The notes: generated by a model not told the origin, from the sequence alone. A DNA stretch of 14,541 bases from JAKACA01 sp050010115 (GCA_050010115.1 JBEKLQ010000105.1:1-14541), one strand, 5' to 3'; shown: positions 1 to 6,756, counted from the stretch's first letter. Made by a program: numbers and translations.

Positions 1-190
1 CGGCCAACGGCACGAAGGTCAGGTGGCGGTCGAGGAAGCCTTCCTTGACAGTGCCGAACTGCGGCTCGTCGGTCTCGACGTCAACGTAGACGTCCTGCAG
101 TTTGCCGATCTTCTCGCCGTTGCGATCGACAAGCATCCTGCCGTGCCATTCCGTGACGTTCCACTTGGCCTGGCCCTCATCGTCGGTCAT
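1..190 (-). CDS. PRC-barrel domain protein (N-terminal part, runs off window start)
   Basis: The ATG is at 188-190 on the minus strand. It is preceded by a strong AGGAGG Shine-Dalgarno sequence about six bases upstream, which fixes the start. The 63 visible residues begin MTDDEGQAKWNVTEWHGR, followed by VDRNGEKIGKLQDVYVDVET, then a segment with FGTVKEGFLDRH and FVPLA. The pattern (G-x-K-I-G-K-L-x-D-V-Y-x-D, then F-x-x-V-K-x-G, then F-V-P-L) is the PRC-barrel beta fold common in small actinobacterial stress or surface-associated proteins. PRC-barrels are generally binding modules, related to the RimM C-terminal domain and photosynthetic reaction-centre H subunits, and have no known catalysis. 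The C-terminus lies outside the window, so length and any second domain (often DUF2382) cannot be judged. The family call is firm and the cellular role is unknown. Confidence 0.85.
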   Translation of the reverse strand, partial: MTDDEGQAKWNVTEWHGRMLVDRNGEKIGKLQDVYVDVETDEPQFGTVKEGFLDRHLTFVPLA

Positions 191-509
191 GTCGACCTCC
201 TCTCTCCAGGCTCAGTCTTGCCGGGAGGTTGTCCCCGGCTTCTGAGCTGTGTGCATCGAGCGGACACTGCAACGCTCCTCTCGTGTCATTGTGTGCCCTA
301 GCTCATCCGAACGCCAGGGGCGATGGTCCTTCCCGCCGGAGCAGCTCGACCGGATCGTCGTGCTCGTAGTCGGCCTGGTGCATGCGCCGCCGGCATTAGC
401 GAGCTGCGCCGGACTCTGAGGGCGGATTGAGATCGGTCACCCAGCGCGACAACGCCGAACCGCGTCCAGACCAGCGGTGCCGATCGTCCAAGACGGGCGG
501 CGGTACGGC
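191..509. other. Intergenic stretch without a convincing gene
   Basis: This 319-bp gap separates two minus-strand genes. The part nearest 190 carries the AGGAGG ribosome binding site of the PRC-barrel gene and presumably its promoter. Two 26-codon minus-strand reading frames are visible (383 to 303 and 267 to 187). The second has a purine-rich stretch before a GTG and a stop overlapping the PRC-barrel ATG, but neither resembles a known protein. I see no clear terminator, repeat or RNA gene here. Confidence 0.5.
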
Positions 510-1520
510 TCACGCCTTCACGAGCAACTTTCCAAAGTTCCGGCCGTTGAGCTGGTCGATCAGTGCCTGCGGGGCGTTCTCCAGGCCTTCGACGATGTCT
601 TCACGGTGCCGGAGGCTGCCCTGCTGCACCCAGGGACCGGCCAGAGCCCGCCACTCGCCGAAGCGCTTGGGCTTGTCGGAGACGATGAAACCCTCGATCC
701 GGATCCGCTTGCCGATCGTGAAGCCCAGGTTTGGGCCTGGCGCAGGTGTCGTGTCGTTGTAGTTGGCGACCATCCCGCACATCGGCACCCGGGCGTAGTC
801 GTTCAGGAGCGCGAACACGGCCACCTGCACCGCTCCACCCACGTTCTCGAAGTAGATGTCGATGCCGTGCGGGCACGCCGCCGCCAATGCCTCCGGGAAA
901 CCCGGAGCCCGGTGGTCCACGCTCGCATCAAAATCCAGCACGTCCTCGACGAAAGCGCACTTATCGGGGCCACCGGCGATGCCGACCACCCGGGCACCTT
1001 CTCGCTTTGCGAGCTGGCCCACGACCGAGCCCACTGCACCCGAAGCGGCCGCCACCACGAGGGTCTCGCCTCGTTTGGGTTGGCCGATGTCCTTCAGGCC
1101 CGAATAGGCGGTCGTCCCGGGCATGCCGAGCACCCCGAGGTAGGTGGAAGGCGATGGTCCCTCAGCCGGGAGCTTGACCACCTGGTGGGGCTGGACCACG
1201 TGATAGGTGCGCCACCCGCGGGCGCCGACCACCAGGTCTCCTTCAGCGAGCTCGTGCGTGCGCGAGGCGACTACCTCGCCCACCGTCTCCCCGGTCATGA
1301 CGTCGCCGGGGTTCACCCCGGGCGCGTACGACGGGCCGGGGCGGAGCCTGCCGCGCTGATACGGATCGATCGAGAGATAGAGCGTTCTGACTAGCGCGTC
1401 CCCCTCGGCCAGCTCGGGAACTGGCAGACTGCGAACCTCGAAGTCGCTCGGAGTGGGCTCGCCGTGAGGAAGGCGCTTGACTACGACGGCGAGATCGGCG
1501 TCGCCTGAGGGAATTGGCAT
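510..1520 (-). CDS. NADP-dependent oxidoreductase, zinc-free medium-chain (MDR) family
   Basis: This 336-residue protein is the normal length for the zinc-independent MDR group that includes prostaglandin reductase/leukotriene B4 dehydrogenase, CurA and E. coli YncB. These enzymes reduce the C=C bond of enones, or related carbonyls, with NADPH. Residues 1-125 form the GroES-like domain, with YLSIDPYQRGRL at 48-59. The Rossmann fold follows, with the nucleotide loop AASGAVGS at 158-165 and GIAGGPDKC at 180-188. IYFENVGG at 222-229 and the C-terminal GLENAPQAL (312-320) and GKLLVKA are family hallmarks. The zinc-ligand cysteine cluster is absent. I chose the ATG at 1518-1520, which is preceded by GGGGGAG, because residues before it do not look like the family and the reading frame there overlaps the divergent gene. 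It is probably a soluble cytoplasmic enzyme. The physiological substrate is unknown, and a detoxification role for reactive enones is plausible. Confidence 0.9.
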   Translation of the reverse strand: MPIPSGDADLAVVVKRLPHGEPTPSDFEVRSLPVPELAEGDALVRTLYLSIDPYQRGRLRPGPSYAPGVNPGDVMTGETVGEVVASRTHELAEGDLVVGARGWRTYHVVQPHQVVKLPAEGPSPSTYLGVLGMPGTTAYSGLKDIGQPKRGETLVVAAASGAVGSVVGQLAKREGARVVGIAGGPDKCAFVEDVLDFDASVDHRAPGFPEALAAACPHGIDIYFENVGGAVQVAVFALLNDYARVPMCGMVANYNDTTPAPGPNLGFTIGKRIRIEGFIVSDKPKRFGEWRALAGPWVQQGSLRHREDIVEGLENAPQALIDQLNGRNFGKLLVKA

Positions 1521-1587
1521 GGTCCATTCTCCCCCGAAAGTCCGGACCACGCGGCGGGTCGACGAAAAGAGAAAAGGAAACCACAAC
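1521..1587. promoter_or_regulatory. Divergent promoter region between oxidoreductase and small membrane protein
   Basis: Only 67 bp separate the start codons of two divergent genes, so both promoters must lie here or overlap the coding ends. An 8-bp palindrome GTCCGGAC sits at 1540-1547, near the middle, and could be an operator half. No convincing -35/-10 pair is readable. The ribosome binding site for the plus gene (AAAAGGAAA) and for the minus gene (GGGGGAG) occupy the two ends. Confidence 0.3.
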
Positions 1588-2001
1588 GTGAGTGACTCAC
1601 TCCCGAAGCTCTTGAAGCCACGGCAGGCGCGGCAGGTCGCGATAGGGCTGGCCGCCACGCGCATCGCCATCGGGGTCGCTGCCTGGGTCACGCCCAAGCT
1701 CGTCGTCCGGCCCTGGGTGGGAGACGTCGTGGCCGAGGACGCGGGAGGGCACGTACTCTCCCGGGCGCTCGGCGGCCGGGACGTGGCGCTCGGGGCTGGA
1801 AGCCTGATCGCCCTGCGTCACGGCGGCCCGACGCGAGGCTGGATCGAGGCGTCCGCGCTCGCCGACGCCGGCGATCTCCTGGCCACGGTAGCCGCCTTCA
1901 AGTCGCTCCCACGGCTGACGCGCTGGGGCATCTTCGGCCTGACGCTCGGGGCCGTCGCCGCCGGCGCGCTCGTCTCTCCGGTCATCGACCAGACCGACTG
2001 A
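1588..2001 (+). CDS. Small integral membrane protein, DUF4267-like
   Basis: This is a 137-residue hypothetical membrane protein. The GTG at 1588 follows AAAAGGAAA at suitable spacing. Reading in the same frame continues upstream to 1477, but that would overlap the divergent oxidoreductase gene, so the shorter start is preferred. It has hydrophobic segments near residues 16-36, 63-76, 88-104 and 112-131, consistent with about four short membrane spans. The stretch VLSRALGGRDVALGAGSL (56-73) and the later ALADAGDLLATVAA (90-103) match a pattern common in small actinobacterial membrane proteins (ARALGxRDxALGxG then ALADAGD). No catalytic motif is visible and the function is unknown. It lies 92 bp ahead of the glutamate decarboxylase gene on the same strand, so co-transcription is possible but not shown. 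Confidence 0.75.
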   Translation: MSDSLPKLLKPRQARQVAIGLAATRIAIGVAAWVTPKLVVRPWVGDVVAEDAGGHVLSRALGGRDVALGAGSLIALRHGGPTRGWIEASALADAGDLLATVAAFKSLPRLTRWGIFGLTLGAVAAGALVSPVIDQTD

Positions 2002-2093
2002 CTCGCCGAGACGCGCGGGCGCGGCGGAGGAGGAGCGCCGAGCGGGCAGGATACGGGGACAGCACCAGCTGAACCGACTCGGAGGTTGGAACG

Positions 2094-3500
2094 ATGGGCC
2101 TTCACCGCGCGACACCGACTCGCCATTCCGGCGGTCACAAACCCAACCCGCTGCACACCTTGGACAACCCCGTTCTCGGTGAGGACGTCGTGCTGCCCAC
2201 CCACCGTCTGGGTGACCAGCCGGTACCAGCGGAGACCGCCTACCAACTGATCCACGACGAGCTGATGCTGGACGGCAACGCACGGCTCAACCTGGCCACC
2301 TTCGTGACCACGTGGATGGAGCCGCCGGCGCGCCGCCTGATGGCCGAGTGCGCCGAGAAGAACATGATCGACAAAGACGAGTACCCGCAGACTGCCGAGC
2401 TCGAGCGCCGTTGCGTGAGCATCCTGGCGGACCTGTGGAACGCCCCCGATCCCGACCAGACGATCGGCTGTTCGACCACCGGCTCGTCGGAGGCCTGCAT
2501 GCTTGGTGGGATGGCCTTGAAGCGCCGTTGGACCACACGGCGGGCCGCCGCAGGGGAGTCCACGGCTCGCCCGAACCTGGTGATGGGTGTCAACGTCCAG
2601 GTGTGTTGGGAGAAGTTCTGCAACTACTGGGAGGTGGAGGCTCGGACGGTCCCGATGGAGGGTGACCGCTTTCACCTCTCCGCCGAGGCGGCAGCGGCCC
2701 AGTGCGATGAGAACACCATCGGAGTCGTGGCCATCCTCGGATCCACCTTCGACGGGAGCTACGAACCGGTCGCTCCGATCTCGGCTGCCCTTGACGATCT
2801 TCAGGCGCGCACCGGCCTCGATGTCCCGATCCACGTCGACGGGGCGTCGGGCGGGATGATCGCTCCGTTCATCGACGAGGATCTGGAGTGGGACTTCCGC
2901 CTGCCCCGCGTGGCGTCCATCAACACCTCCGGCCACAAGTACGGGCTCGTCTACCCGGGCGTGGGCTGGGTGCTGTGGCGCGACCATGATGCCCTGCCGG
3001 CTGAGCTGGTGTTCAACGTCAACTACCTCGGCGGCAACATGCCCACCTTCGCCTTGAACTTCTCGCGACCAGGAGCCGAGGTGGTGGCCCAGTACTACAC
3101 GTTCCTGCGGTTGGGCTTCGATGGGTTTCGGGCTGTGCAGCAGACGTCTCGGGACATCGCCACCAGCCTCGCCGAGCACATCGGGCGTCTCGAGCCGTTC
3201 GAGCTCATCACGCGGGGGGACCAGCTGCCGGTCTTCGCCTTCACGACCCGCTCCGATATCACGGCGTACAACGTGTTCGACGTGTCACGCCGGCTGCGGG
3301 AGCGCGGATGGCTGGTGCCGGCGTACTCGTTCCCCGAGAACCGCACGGATCTGAGTGTGCTGCGGGTCGTGGTCCGCAACGGGTTCTCCCACGACCTGGC
3401 TGCCATGTTCCTCGAGGACCTGAGCCGCCTGCTTCCCGAGCTCGATCGCCAGAGCGGTCCGCTCCAGAGCCCGGAGGAAGCTTCCGGCTTCCATCACTGA
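2094..3500 (+). CDS. gadB: Glutamate decarboxylase (PLP-dependent, GadA/GadB type)
   Basis: The gene encodes a cytoplasmic group II PLP decarboxylase that converts L-glutamate to GABA and CO2, consuming a proton. It has 468 residues, against 466 for E. coli GadB. It aligns along its whole length: DELMLDGNARLNLATF (55-70), DKDEYPQ (93-99), TGSSEACMLGGMALKRRW (129-146), CDENTIGVV (204-212), HVDGASGG (247-254, D249 for the PLP ring nitrogen), SINTSGHKYG (275-284, K282 the PLP-binding lysine) and VFNVNYLGG (306-314). The protein ends SGFHH. The penultimate H467 matches E. coli H465, which blocks the active site at neutral pH, so pH gating may be kept. The ATG follows GGAGG with eight spacer bases. 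No GABA antiporter (gadC) or regulator is adjacent, so an acid-resistance cycle is unproven and a GABA-shunt role is equally possible. Confidence 0.96.
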   Translation: MGLHRATPTRHSGGHKPNPLHTLDNPVLGEDVVLPTHRLGDQPVPAETAYQLIHDELMLDGNARLNLATFVTTWMEPPARRLMAECAEKNMIDKDEYPQTAELERRCVSILADLWNAPDPDQTIGCSTTGSSEACMLGGMALKRRWTTRRAAAGESTARPNLVMGVNVQVCWEKFCNYWEVEARTVPMEGDRFHLSAEAAAAQCDENTIGVVAILGSTFDGSYEPVAPISAALDDLQARTGLDVPIHVDGASGGMIAPFIDEDLEWDFRLPRVASINTSGHKYGLVYPGVGWVLWRDHDALPAELVFNVNYLGGNMPTFALNFSRPGAEVVAQYYTFLRLGFDGFRAVQQTSRDIATSLAEHIGRLEPFELITRGDQLPVFAFTTRSDITAYNVFDVSRRLRERGWLVPAYSFPENRTDLSVLRVVVRNGFSHDLAAMFLEDLSRLLPELDRQSGPLQSPEEASGFHH

Positions 3501-3533
3501 ATGAAGTGGGTCCTCTGCCACGGCGCTGCAACC

Positions 3534-3593
3534 TTCGTAGGCTTACAGACGGGAGCCAGCCAGCGGAAGAGATCTCGACGGGTTTGTAGGCTT
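3534..3593 (+). repeat. Short direct repeat downstream of gadB
   Basis: TTCGTAGGCTT at 3534-3544 recurs as TTTGTAGGCTT at 3583-3593, 49 bp apart, with 10 of 11 bases identical. The pair lies between the gadB stop and the small coupled ORF. It could be a regulatory direct repeat for the following unit or chance. No hairpin with a T-tract was seen in the 3501-3632 gap. Confidence 0.3.
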
Positions 3594-3638
3594 GCCGGCG
3601 GCGGATGGTCAGCGGACTGATGCGAGGAGGCGATGATC

Positions 3639-3767
3639 ATGACCATGTTGAGGTCGGGCGCGGCAAGGTTCGCGGCGGCGGCGCTCGCCGTCAAGCACAA
3701 CAAGCTGGGGTCTAATTCGGCGAAGCACCAAGGAGCGCTCAACTGCAACACCCCGGTTCACCGCTGA
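3639..3767 (+). CDS. Possible 42-residue small protein, translationally coupled to the next gene
   Basis: A short reading frame starts at ATG 3639, eight bases after a perfect AGGAGG (3625-3630). Other in-frame ATGs at 3633 and 3645 have poorer spacing. It ends in TGA at 3765-3767, which overlaps the ATG of the oxidoreductase in the arrangement TGATG. The product begins MTMLRSGAARFAAAALAV, a basic then hydrophobic N-terminus, and continues with a polar, lysine- and asparagine-containing tail ending NTPVHR. I recognise no family. The strong ribosome binding site, together with the lack of a good one directly before the next ATG, argues that this ORF loads ribosomes for its neighbour. It could be a true small protein or just a leader peptide. 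Confidence 0.42.
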   Translation: MTMLRSGAARFAAAALAVKHNKLGSNSAKHQGALNCNTPVHR

Positions 3768-5407
3768 TGAAACTGCTCTGGCACGGCTCCTGGGTGGAGA
3801 CCCCTGGCTATGAGGTGCCAGAGCAGGGCGTGCTGATTGCCGTGGAAGCGGCGCTGCCGCTCCTGCGGCTCGAGAACGCTTCCGGGCGGTCGACGAGGCA
3901 GCCTCGGCGGAAGGTCGCGACGTTTCTCATGACCGACGGCCCGCGTAGCACGCTGCGCAAGGTTCGGACCAAGCGGGAAGAGCCACGGTTCACCGGCGAC
4001 TTTCGTGTCGCCCTGATCCTCGGCCGGACGATCCCGGCCGGCGACCGCGTGGTCGCCCTCGCAGGTCGCGTCCCGCCGGCGGCACAACAGTTGCCCGTGC
4101 ATCCTCACCTCGTCAGAGATGTCGACGATGCCTTCTCCGATACCGATCTCGCTCACCTGGGGGCAATCTTGGCGCGCGAGAGCGCCGCCTTCGGCCAGAT
4201 GTGCCGGCAGAACTACCTCTACTCCGGGATGGAGCCGCCCGAGGAGCTGATCAAGCTCTTGGACGAGGCGATCGGCCAGCGTGAGAGTCCTCCCTCGGCC
4301 TCGATCCAACTCACCGGGCTGATCCGGCCCCCCCCGGGGTCGAAGCAGGCGGCCGACACGGTGCTGCGACTGGACCAGCCGGGCGAGTCGTCGGGCATGC
4401 CCGCCGCCGTCCTCGGTGCCGGGGACTACGCTCGGACCGAGATCATCCCGGCGTTACGGACCGCAGGATTTGCCCTCCATTCGGTTGCGAACCGGGAACC
4501 ACAGATCGCCACCCTCGTCGGTCGGGAGCACGACTTCATGGTCGTCACCACTGACGCCGAACGCGCCATTGCCGAGCTGCCACGCACTGGCTTGGTCGTC
4601 GTCGCCACCGCCCACGACTCGCACACTCACCTGGCGTGCGTGGCGGCCGAAGCCGAGCACCATGTGTTCCTGGAGAAGCCTCCAACCGTCACCCCAGACG
4701 ACGTCACCCGACTGACGAGCGTCATGACGGAACGACCCGGCATGGTGGAGATCGGGTTCAACCGGCGGTACCACCCGCTCGTCCGCCGCGCCCGGACGAG
4801 GCTCCTCCACGAGAAGGGTCCGACGTCGATCACCTGCACGATCAAGGAGATCGCCCTCCAGCCCGACCATTGGTACTTCTGGGACAATCAGGGCACTCGG
4901 ATCACGGGGAACCTCTGTCACTGGATCGATCTCGCCGTCTTCCTCCTCGAGGGGAGACCGCTTCCGGTGTCGCTGACCCTCTCGCCACGGATCCCGGGTT
5001 CCGAGGCGGCCGCCGACGAGGAGCGTGTGCTGGTCGTCACGTTCGAGGACGGGTCCCTGCTGACGATCCTCGCCACCAATCGGGGCGACGACATCCGCGG
5101 GGTGCAAGAGCAGATCGACATTCGCAGGGGACGCACGACGATCGGGATCGACGACCTCTGGAAGCTGCGGGTGCGATCCGGGGGCATCGAGCGCTACTCG
5201 AGAACGACGTTCCGTGACAAGGCCCACGCCAATATGTACCGGGAGGCCCTGGGCCGCGTGATGCGGGGCGAGCCGGCCACGTATCCCGTGGGCGACATGC
5301 TCGTGGTCTCCGCCATCCAGATCGGCGCCAGCGATCTCATGCGGAGCGACGAACGCTCCGGAGAGATCCCTCGTTGGCTGGCGCCGGCGCTGCAGCGGCT
5401 CGCCTGA
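3767..5407 (+). CDS. Gfo/Idh/MocA-family oxidoreductase with a degenerate GroES-like N-terminal domain
   Basis: This is a 546-residue two-part protein. Residues 212-546 are a Gfo/Idh/MocA NAD(P)-dependent dehydrogenase. It has the dinucleotide fold AAVLGAGDYARTEIIPAL (213-230), VVVATAHDSHTHL (277-289), the EKP motif (303-305) whose lysine is catalytic in the family, GFNRRYHP (330-337) and GNLCHWIDLAVFL (381-393) with a probable active-site histidine at 385. Residues 1-135 resemble the GroES-like half of a zinc-type alcohol dehydrogenase, as found in bi-domain oxidoreductases: DGPRSTLRKVRTK, then AGDRVVALAGRVPPAAQQLPV (about 91-111), then LGAIL. The Rossmann half that should follow is missing and is replaced by a short linker. 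Substrate is likely a sugar, inositol or nucleotide-sugar, by family only. Translation appears coupled to the preceding small ORF. An alternative unusual CTG start at 3743, behind AAGGAG, would extend it by eight residues. Confidence 0.82.
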   Translation: MKLLWHGSWVETPGYEVPEQGVLIAVEAALPLLRLENASGRSTRQPRRKVATFLMTDGPRSTLRKVRTKREEPRFTGDFRVALILGRTIPAGDRVVALAGRVPPAAQQLPVHPHLVRDVDDAFSDTDLAHLGAILARESAAFGQMCRQNYLYSGMEPPEELIKLLDEAIGQRESPPSASIQLTGLIRPPPGSKQAADTVLRLDQPGESSGMPAAVLGAGDYARTEIIPALRTAGFALHSVANREPQIATLVGREHDFMVVTTDAERAIAELPRTGLVVVATAHDSHTHLACVAAEAEHHVFLEKPPTVTPDDVTRLTSVMTERPGMVEIGFNRRYHPLVRRARTRLLHEKGPTSITCTIKEIALQPDHWYFWDNQGTRITGNLCHWIDLAVFLLEGRPLPVSLTLSPRIPGSEAAADEERVLVVTFEDGSLLTILATNRGDDIRGVQEQIDIRRGRTTIGIDDLWKLRVRSGGIERYSRTTFRDKAHANMYREALGRVMRGEPATYPVGDMLVVSAIQIGASDLMRSDERSGEIPRWLAPALQRLA

Positions 5408-5581
5408 ACCGCACGCCGGGCCGAGCCGCCCGGACGAGGTGCCCGCATGGGATCACGTCTCCCGGTGTGGCGCTCTCAGGTCGGTTGCGCCCTGCGTATC
5501 GCTCGGCGAGACTCCCTGATGGATCTCGGGGTCCGGGGTCGCGGATAAGGGGGGTGTCCAGTGCGTGCTCGTGTCATCACC

Positions 5582-5720
5582 GTCTCATGCGCGAGCGCCG
5601 TCGTCGCCGGATCCGACACCCACAAAGTCCAACGGGCTCTTCAGCCTTTCCTGCGCTTCGGCGACGACCTGTGTCGCCGTCGAGGAGACCAACCTCGCCT
5701 ACACCGCAACCATCGGCTGA
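5582..5720 (+). pseudogene. Decayed fragment of an SCASA-type repeat protein
   Basis: In one frame, positions 5643-5720 read SLSCASATTCVAVEETNLAY then TATIG and a stop, preceded by SSPDPTPTKSNGLF. This matches the repeat unit of secreted actinobacterial proteins of the form (S/N)GLxSVSCASAxFCVAVDxxGNAYTY. A second, frame-shifted copy of the core, VSCASAVVAGSD, lies at about 5582-5617 in another frame. Two related motifs in different frames, with no start or export signal, suggest a remnant disrupted by an indel. The recognised portion is short, so the assignment is tentative. Nothing else readable was found in 5408-5581 or in 5765-5820. Confidence 0.4.
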
Positions 5721-5723
5721 CAG

Positions 5724-5764
5724 CCGATCCGTCCGATCCGCCCGATCCGCCCGATCCGCCCGAT
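5724..5764 (+). repeat. 9-bp tandem repeat, four copies plus a partial
   Basis: The unit CCGATCCGC (first copy ending in T) occurs at 5724-5732, 5733-5741, 5742-5750 and 5751-5759, followed by a partial CCGAT. The repeat keeps frame, and read in one frame would encode a short SDPPDPPDPPD run. It lies in the non-coding stretch between the repeat-protein remnant and the GIY-YIG-like gene. Such a perfect short tandem array is prone to slippage, and copy number may differ among relatives. Confidence 0.9.
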
Positions 5765-5832
5765 GCTGCCGAAATGATCGAGCTTCCGAGTGGCTTGTCC
5801 CGGGGCTGCCTGGCGACTGCATAGGAGGTCTC

Positions 5833-6258
5833 ATGGTCGCTGAACCGTTGGTGTTCCACGTCCGCCGGCGTGAGTTGGACCCCGAAGAGTCGTGGGTCTA
5901 CGTCTGGGTCGCGAAGGAGGAAGGCCGCATCGTCTACGTGGGAACGACGAGCATGCCGCCGGTCGTGCGTACGTGGCTCCACCTCCATCATCAGGATCCC
6001 GGGAGCGGCCGAATCGCTGCTCGCTACGCCTCTGTCGGAGGGAACCTCTCGGAGCCCTTCGACGTCCTTGCCTTCCCGGTTCCCGAGTCGTTTTCCCGAT
6101 CGGAGGTCAAGCGCTGCGTCATACGGCGGCTTGCCGACAGCGAGCTGCTCGCTCAGAGATACATCGGTGAACCGCCGGGTGACAACCCCGGAGGCAGGGT
6201 CGCCATCTTCGGTGACGAGGTCGTGGCCGTCATTGCCCGCTTGGCGAGAGAATCGTGA
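5833..6258 (+). CDS. Stand-alone GIY-YIG-like domain protein
   Basis: This is a 141-residue protein. The ATG at 5833 follows a perfect AGGAGG by four bases, which favours this start over longer in-frame extensions. The pattern WVYVWV (21-26), then RIVYVGTTS (32-40), then R46 and H50 in VVRTWLHLH mirrors the GIY...YIG-x-T...R...H layout of GIY-YIG nucleases, with E91 in SRSEVKRCVI as a candidate metal ligand. The canonical G-I-Y is VYV and Y-I-G is YVG, which are tolerated variants in the superfamily. No DNA-binding domain is fused and length is close to a single domain. Possible roles include a structure-specific endonuclease or a catalytically inactive derivative. It stands alone on the plus strand, convergent with the thioesterase gene, so context gives no clue to its substrate. 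Confidence 0.6.
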   Translation: MVAEPLVFHVRRRELDPEESWVYVWVAKEEGRIVYVGTTSMPPVVRTWLHLHHQDPGSGRIAARYASVGGNLSEPFDVLAFPVPESFSRSEVKRCVIRRLADSELLAQRYIGEPPGDNPGGRVAIFGDEVVAVIARLARES

Positions 6259-6260
6259 TT

Positions 6261-6293
6261 GGGGTCAACCCCGGGTGACGCGGGATCAGGGGT
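6261..6293. terminator. Possible bidirectional hairpin between convergent genes
   Basis: The 84-bp space between the convergent GIY-YIG-like and thioesterase genes contains AACCCC (6267-6272) facing GGGGTT (6288-6293), a six-pair stem with a 15-base loop. An overlapping alternative, GGGG-TCAA-CCCC, lies at 6261-6272. The plus side is followed by CTTGTAGGAATTTCT rather than a clean T-run, so termination is plausible but weakly supported. Confidence 0.3.
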
Positions 6294-6342
6294 TCTTGTA
6301 GGAATTTCTGCCCGGGCGCTGAGGACGGCTCGGCGCGCAGGC

Positions 6343-6756
6343 TCAAGCGTCAGGCAGCGGCACGTTCTGCAGCCGGAGCTGCCCTCGGGCCACGGTCTTG
6401 CCGTCGTCAGCGCGGCTGATGACCACCTCCCACAGCTGTTGAGTCCGACCCTGGAACAAAGGAGTGGCGACGACCTCGACACGACCGTGGGTCATCGGGC
6501 GGAGGAAGTCCGTAGCGTTGTGGACCCCGATGGCGAACTCGCCCCGGTCGCGCACCGCCGCCGAGGCGCCGATGCTCGCGGCGGTCTCCACCGCGGTGGC
6601 GAGTGCCCCGCCGTGCACGACACCCCACGGAGTGTGGTGCTCCGAGTGGAGATCGATCCAGCCGGTGACACGGCTCCCGCTGACATCGGTGAGATGGAGG
6701 CCCGCTGCCCGCATGAAACCAGACTCATTCGACAGATCGCGCAACACGTCACTCAT
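6343..6756 (-). CDS. PaaI-type hotdog-fold thioesterase
   Basis: This 137-residue protein is typical in length for a single hotdog domain of the PaaI/YdiI group, which hydrolyses acyl- or aryl-CoA thioesters in the cytoplasm. It has the hallmark TPWGVVHGGALATAVETAAS (42-61), with the HGG loop at 48-50 and the candidate catalytic glutamate at E57. Later comes GVHNATDFLRPMTHGRVEVVA (77-97), the usual second core strand region. The start at 6756 is preceded by CAGGAG with about eight spacer bases. Reading back to 6816 in frame is possible but less supported. It lies 69 bp behind the MFS exporter gene on the same strand and probably shares its transcript. A role in releasing CoA from an aromatic or fatty acyl intermediate is likely by family, but the substrate is unknown. 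Confidence 0.88.
   Translation of the reverse strand: MSDVLRDLSNESGFMRAAGLHLTDVSGSRVTGWIDLHSEHHTPWGVVHGGALATAVETAASIGASAAVRDRGEFAIGVHNATDFLRPMTHGRVEVVATPLFQGRTQQLWEVVISRADDGKTVARGQLRLQNVPLPDA

Noticed and set aside
187..267. 26-codon minus-strand ORF whose stop overlaps the PRC-barrel start
   Set aside because: It has a GAGGAG stretch and ATGA overlap, but the product looks random and the PRC-barrel gene has its own strong AGGAGG, so coupling is not needed.
303..383. 26-codon minus-strand ORF (begins MHQADYEHDD)
   Set aside because: The composition looks protein-like, but there is no clear ribosome binding site, no similarity I recognise and a stop directly upstream.
477..1394. Long plus-strand open frame of 305 codons opposite the MDR oxidoreductase
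   Set aside because: It lies antisense to a gene with clear full-length family similarity. Its product has no recognisable domain and is an expected by-product of high-GC codon bias.
2002..2040. GGCGC/GCGCC potential hairpin after the small membrane protein gene
   Set aside because: The five-pair stem with a 12-base loop and no T-tract is easily expected by chance at this GC content.
1818..3179. Minus-strand open frame of 453 codons opposite gadB and the small membrane protein
   Set aside because: It is antisense to a glutamate decarboxylase that aligns over its entire length. The antisense translation is rich in H, R, V and D without any domain.
3501..3632. Possible riboswitch-like leader between gadB and the coupled small ORF
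   Set aside because: Only a short direct repeat is visible. No known riboswitch core motif or terminator/antiterminator pair could be recognised.
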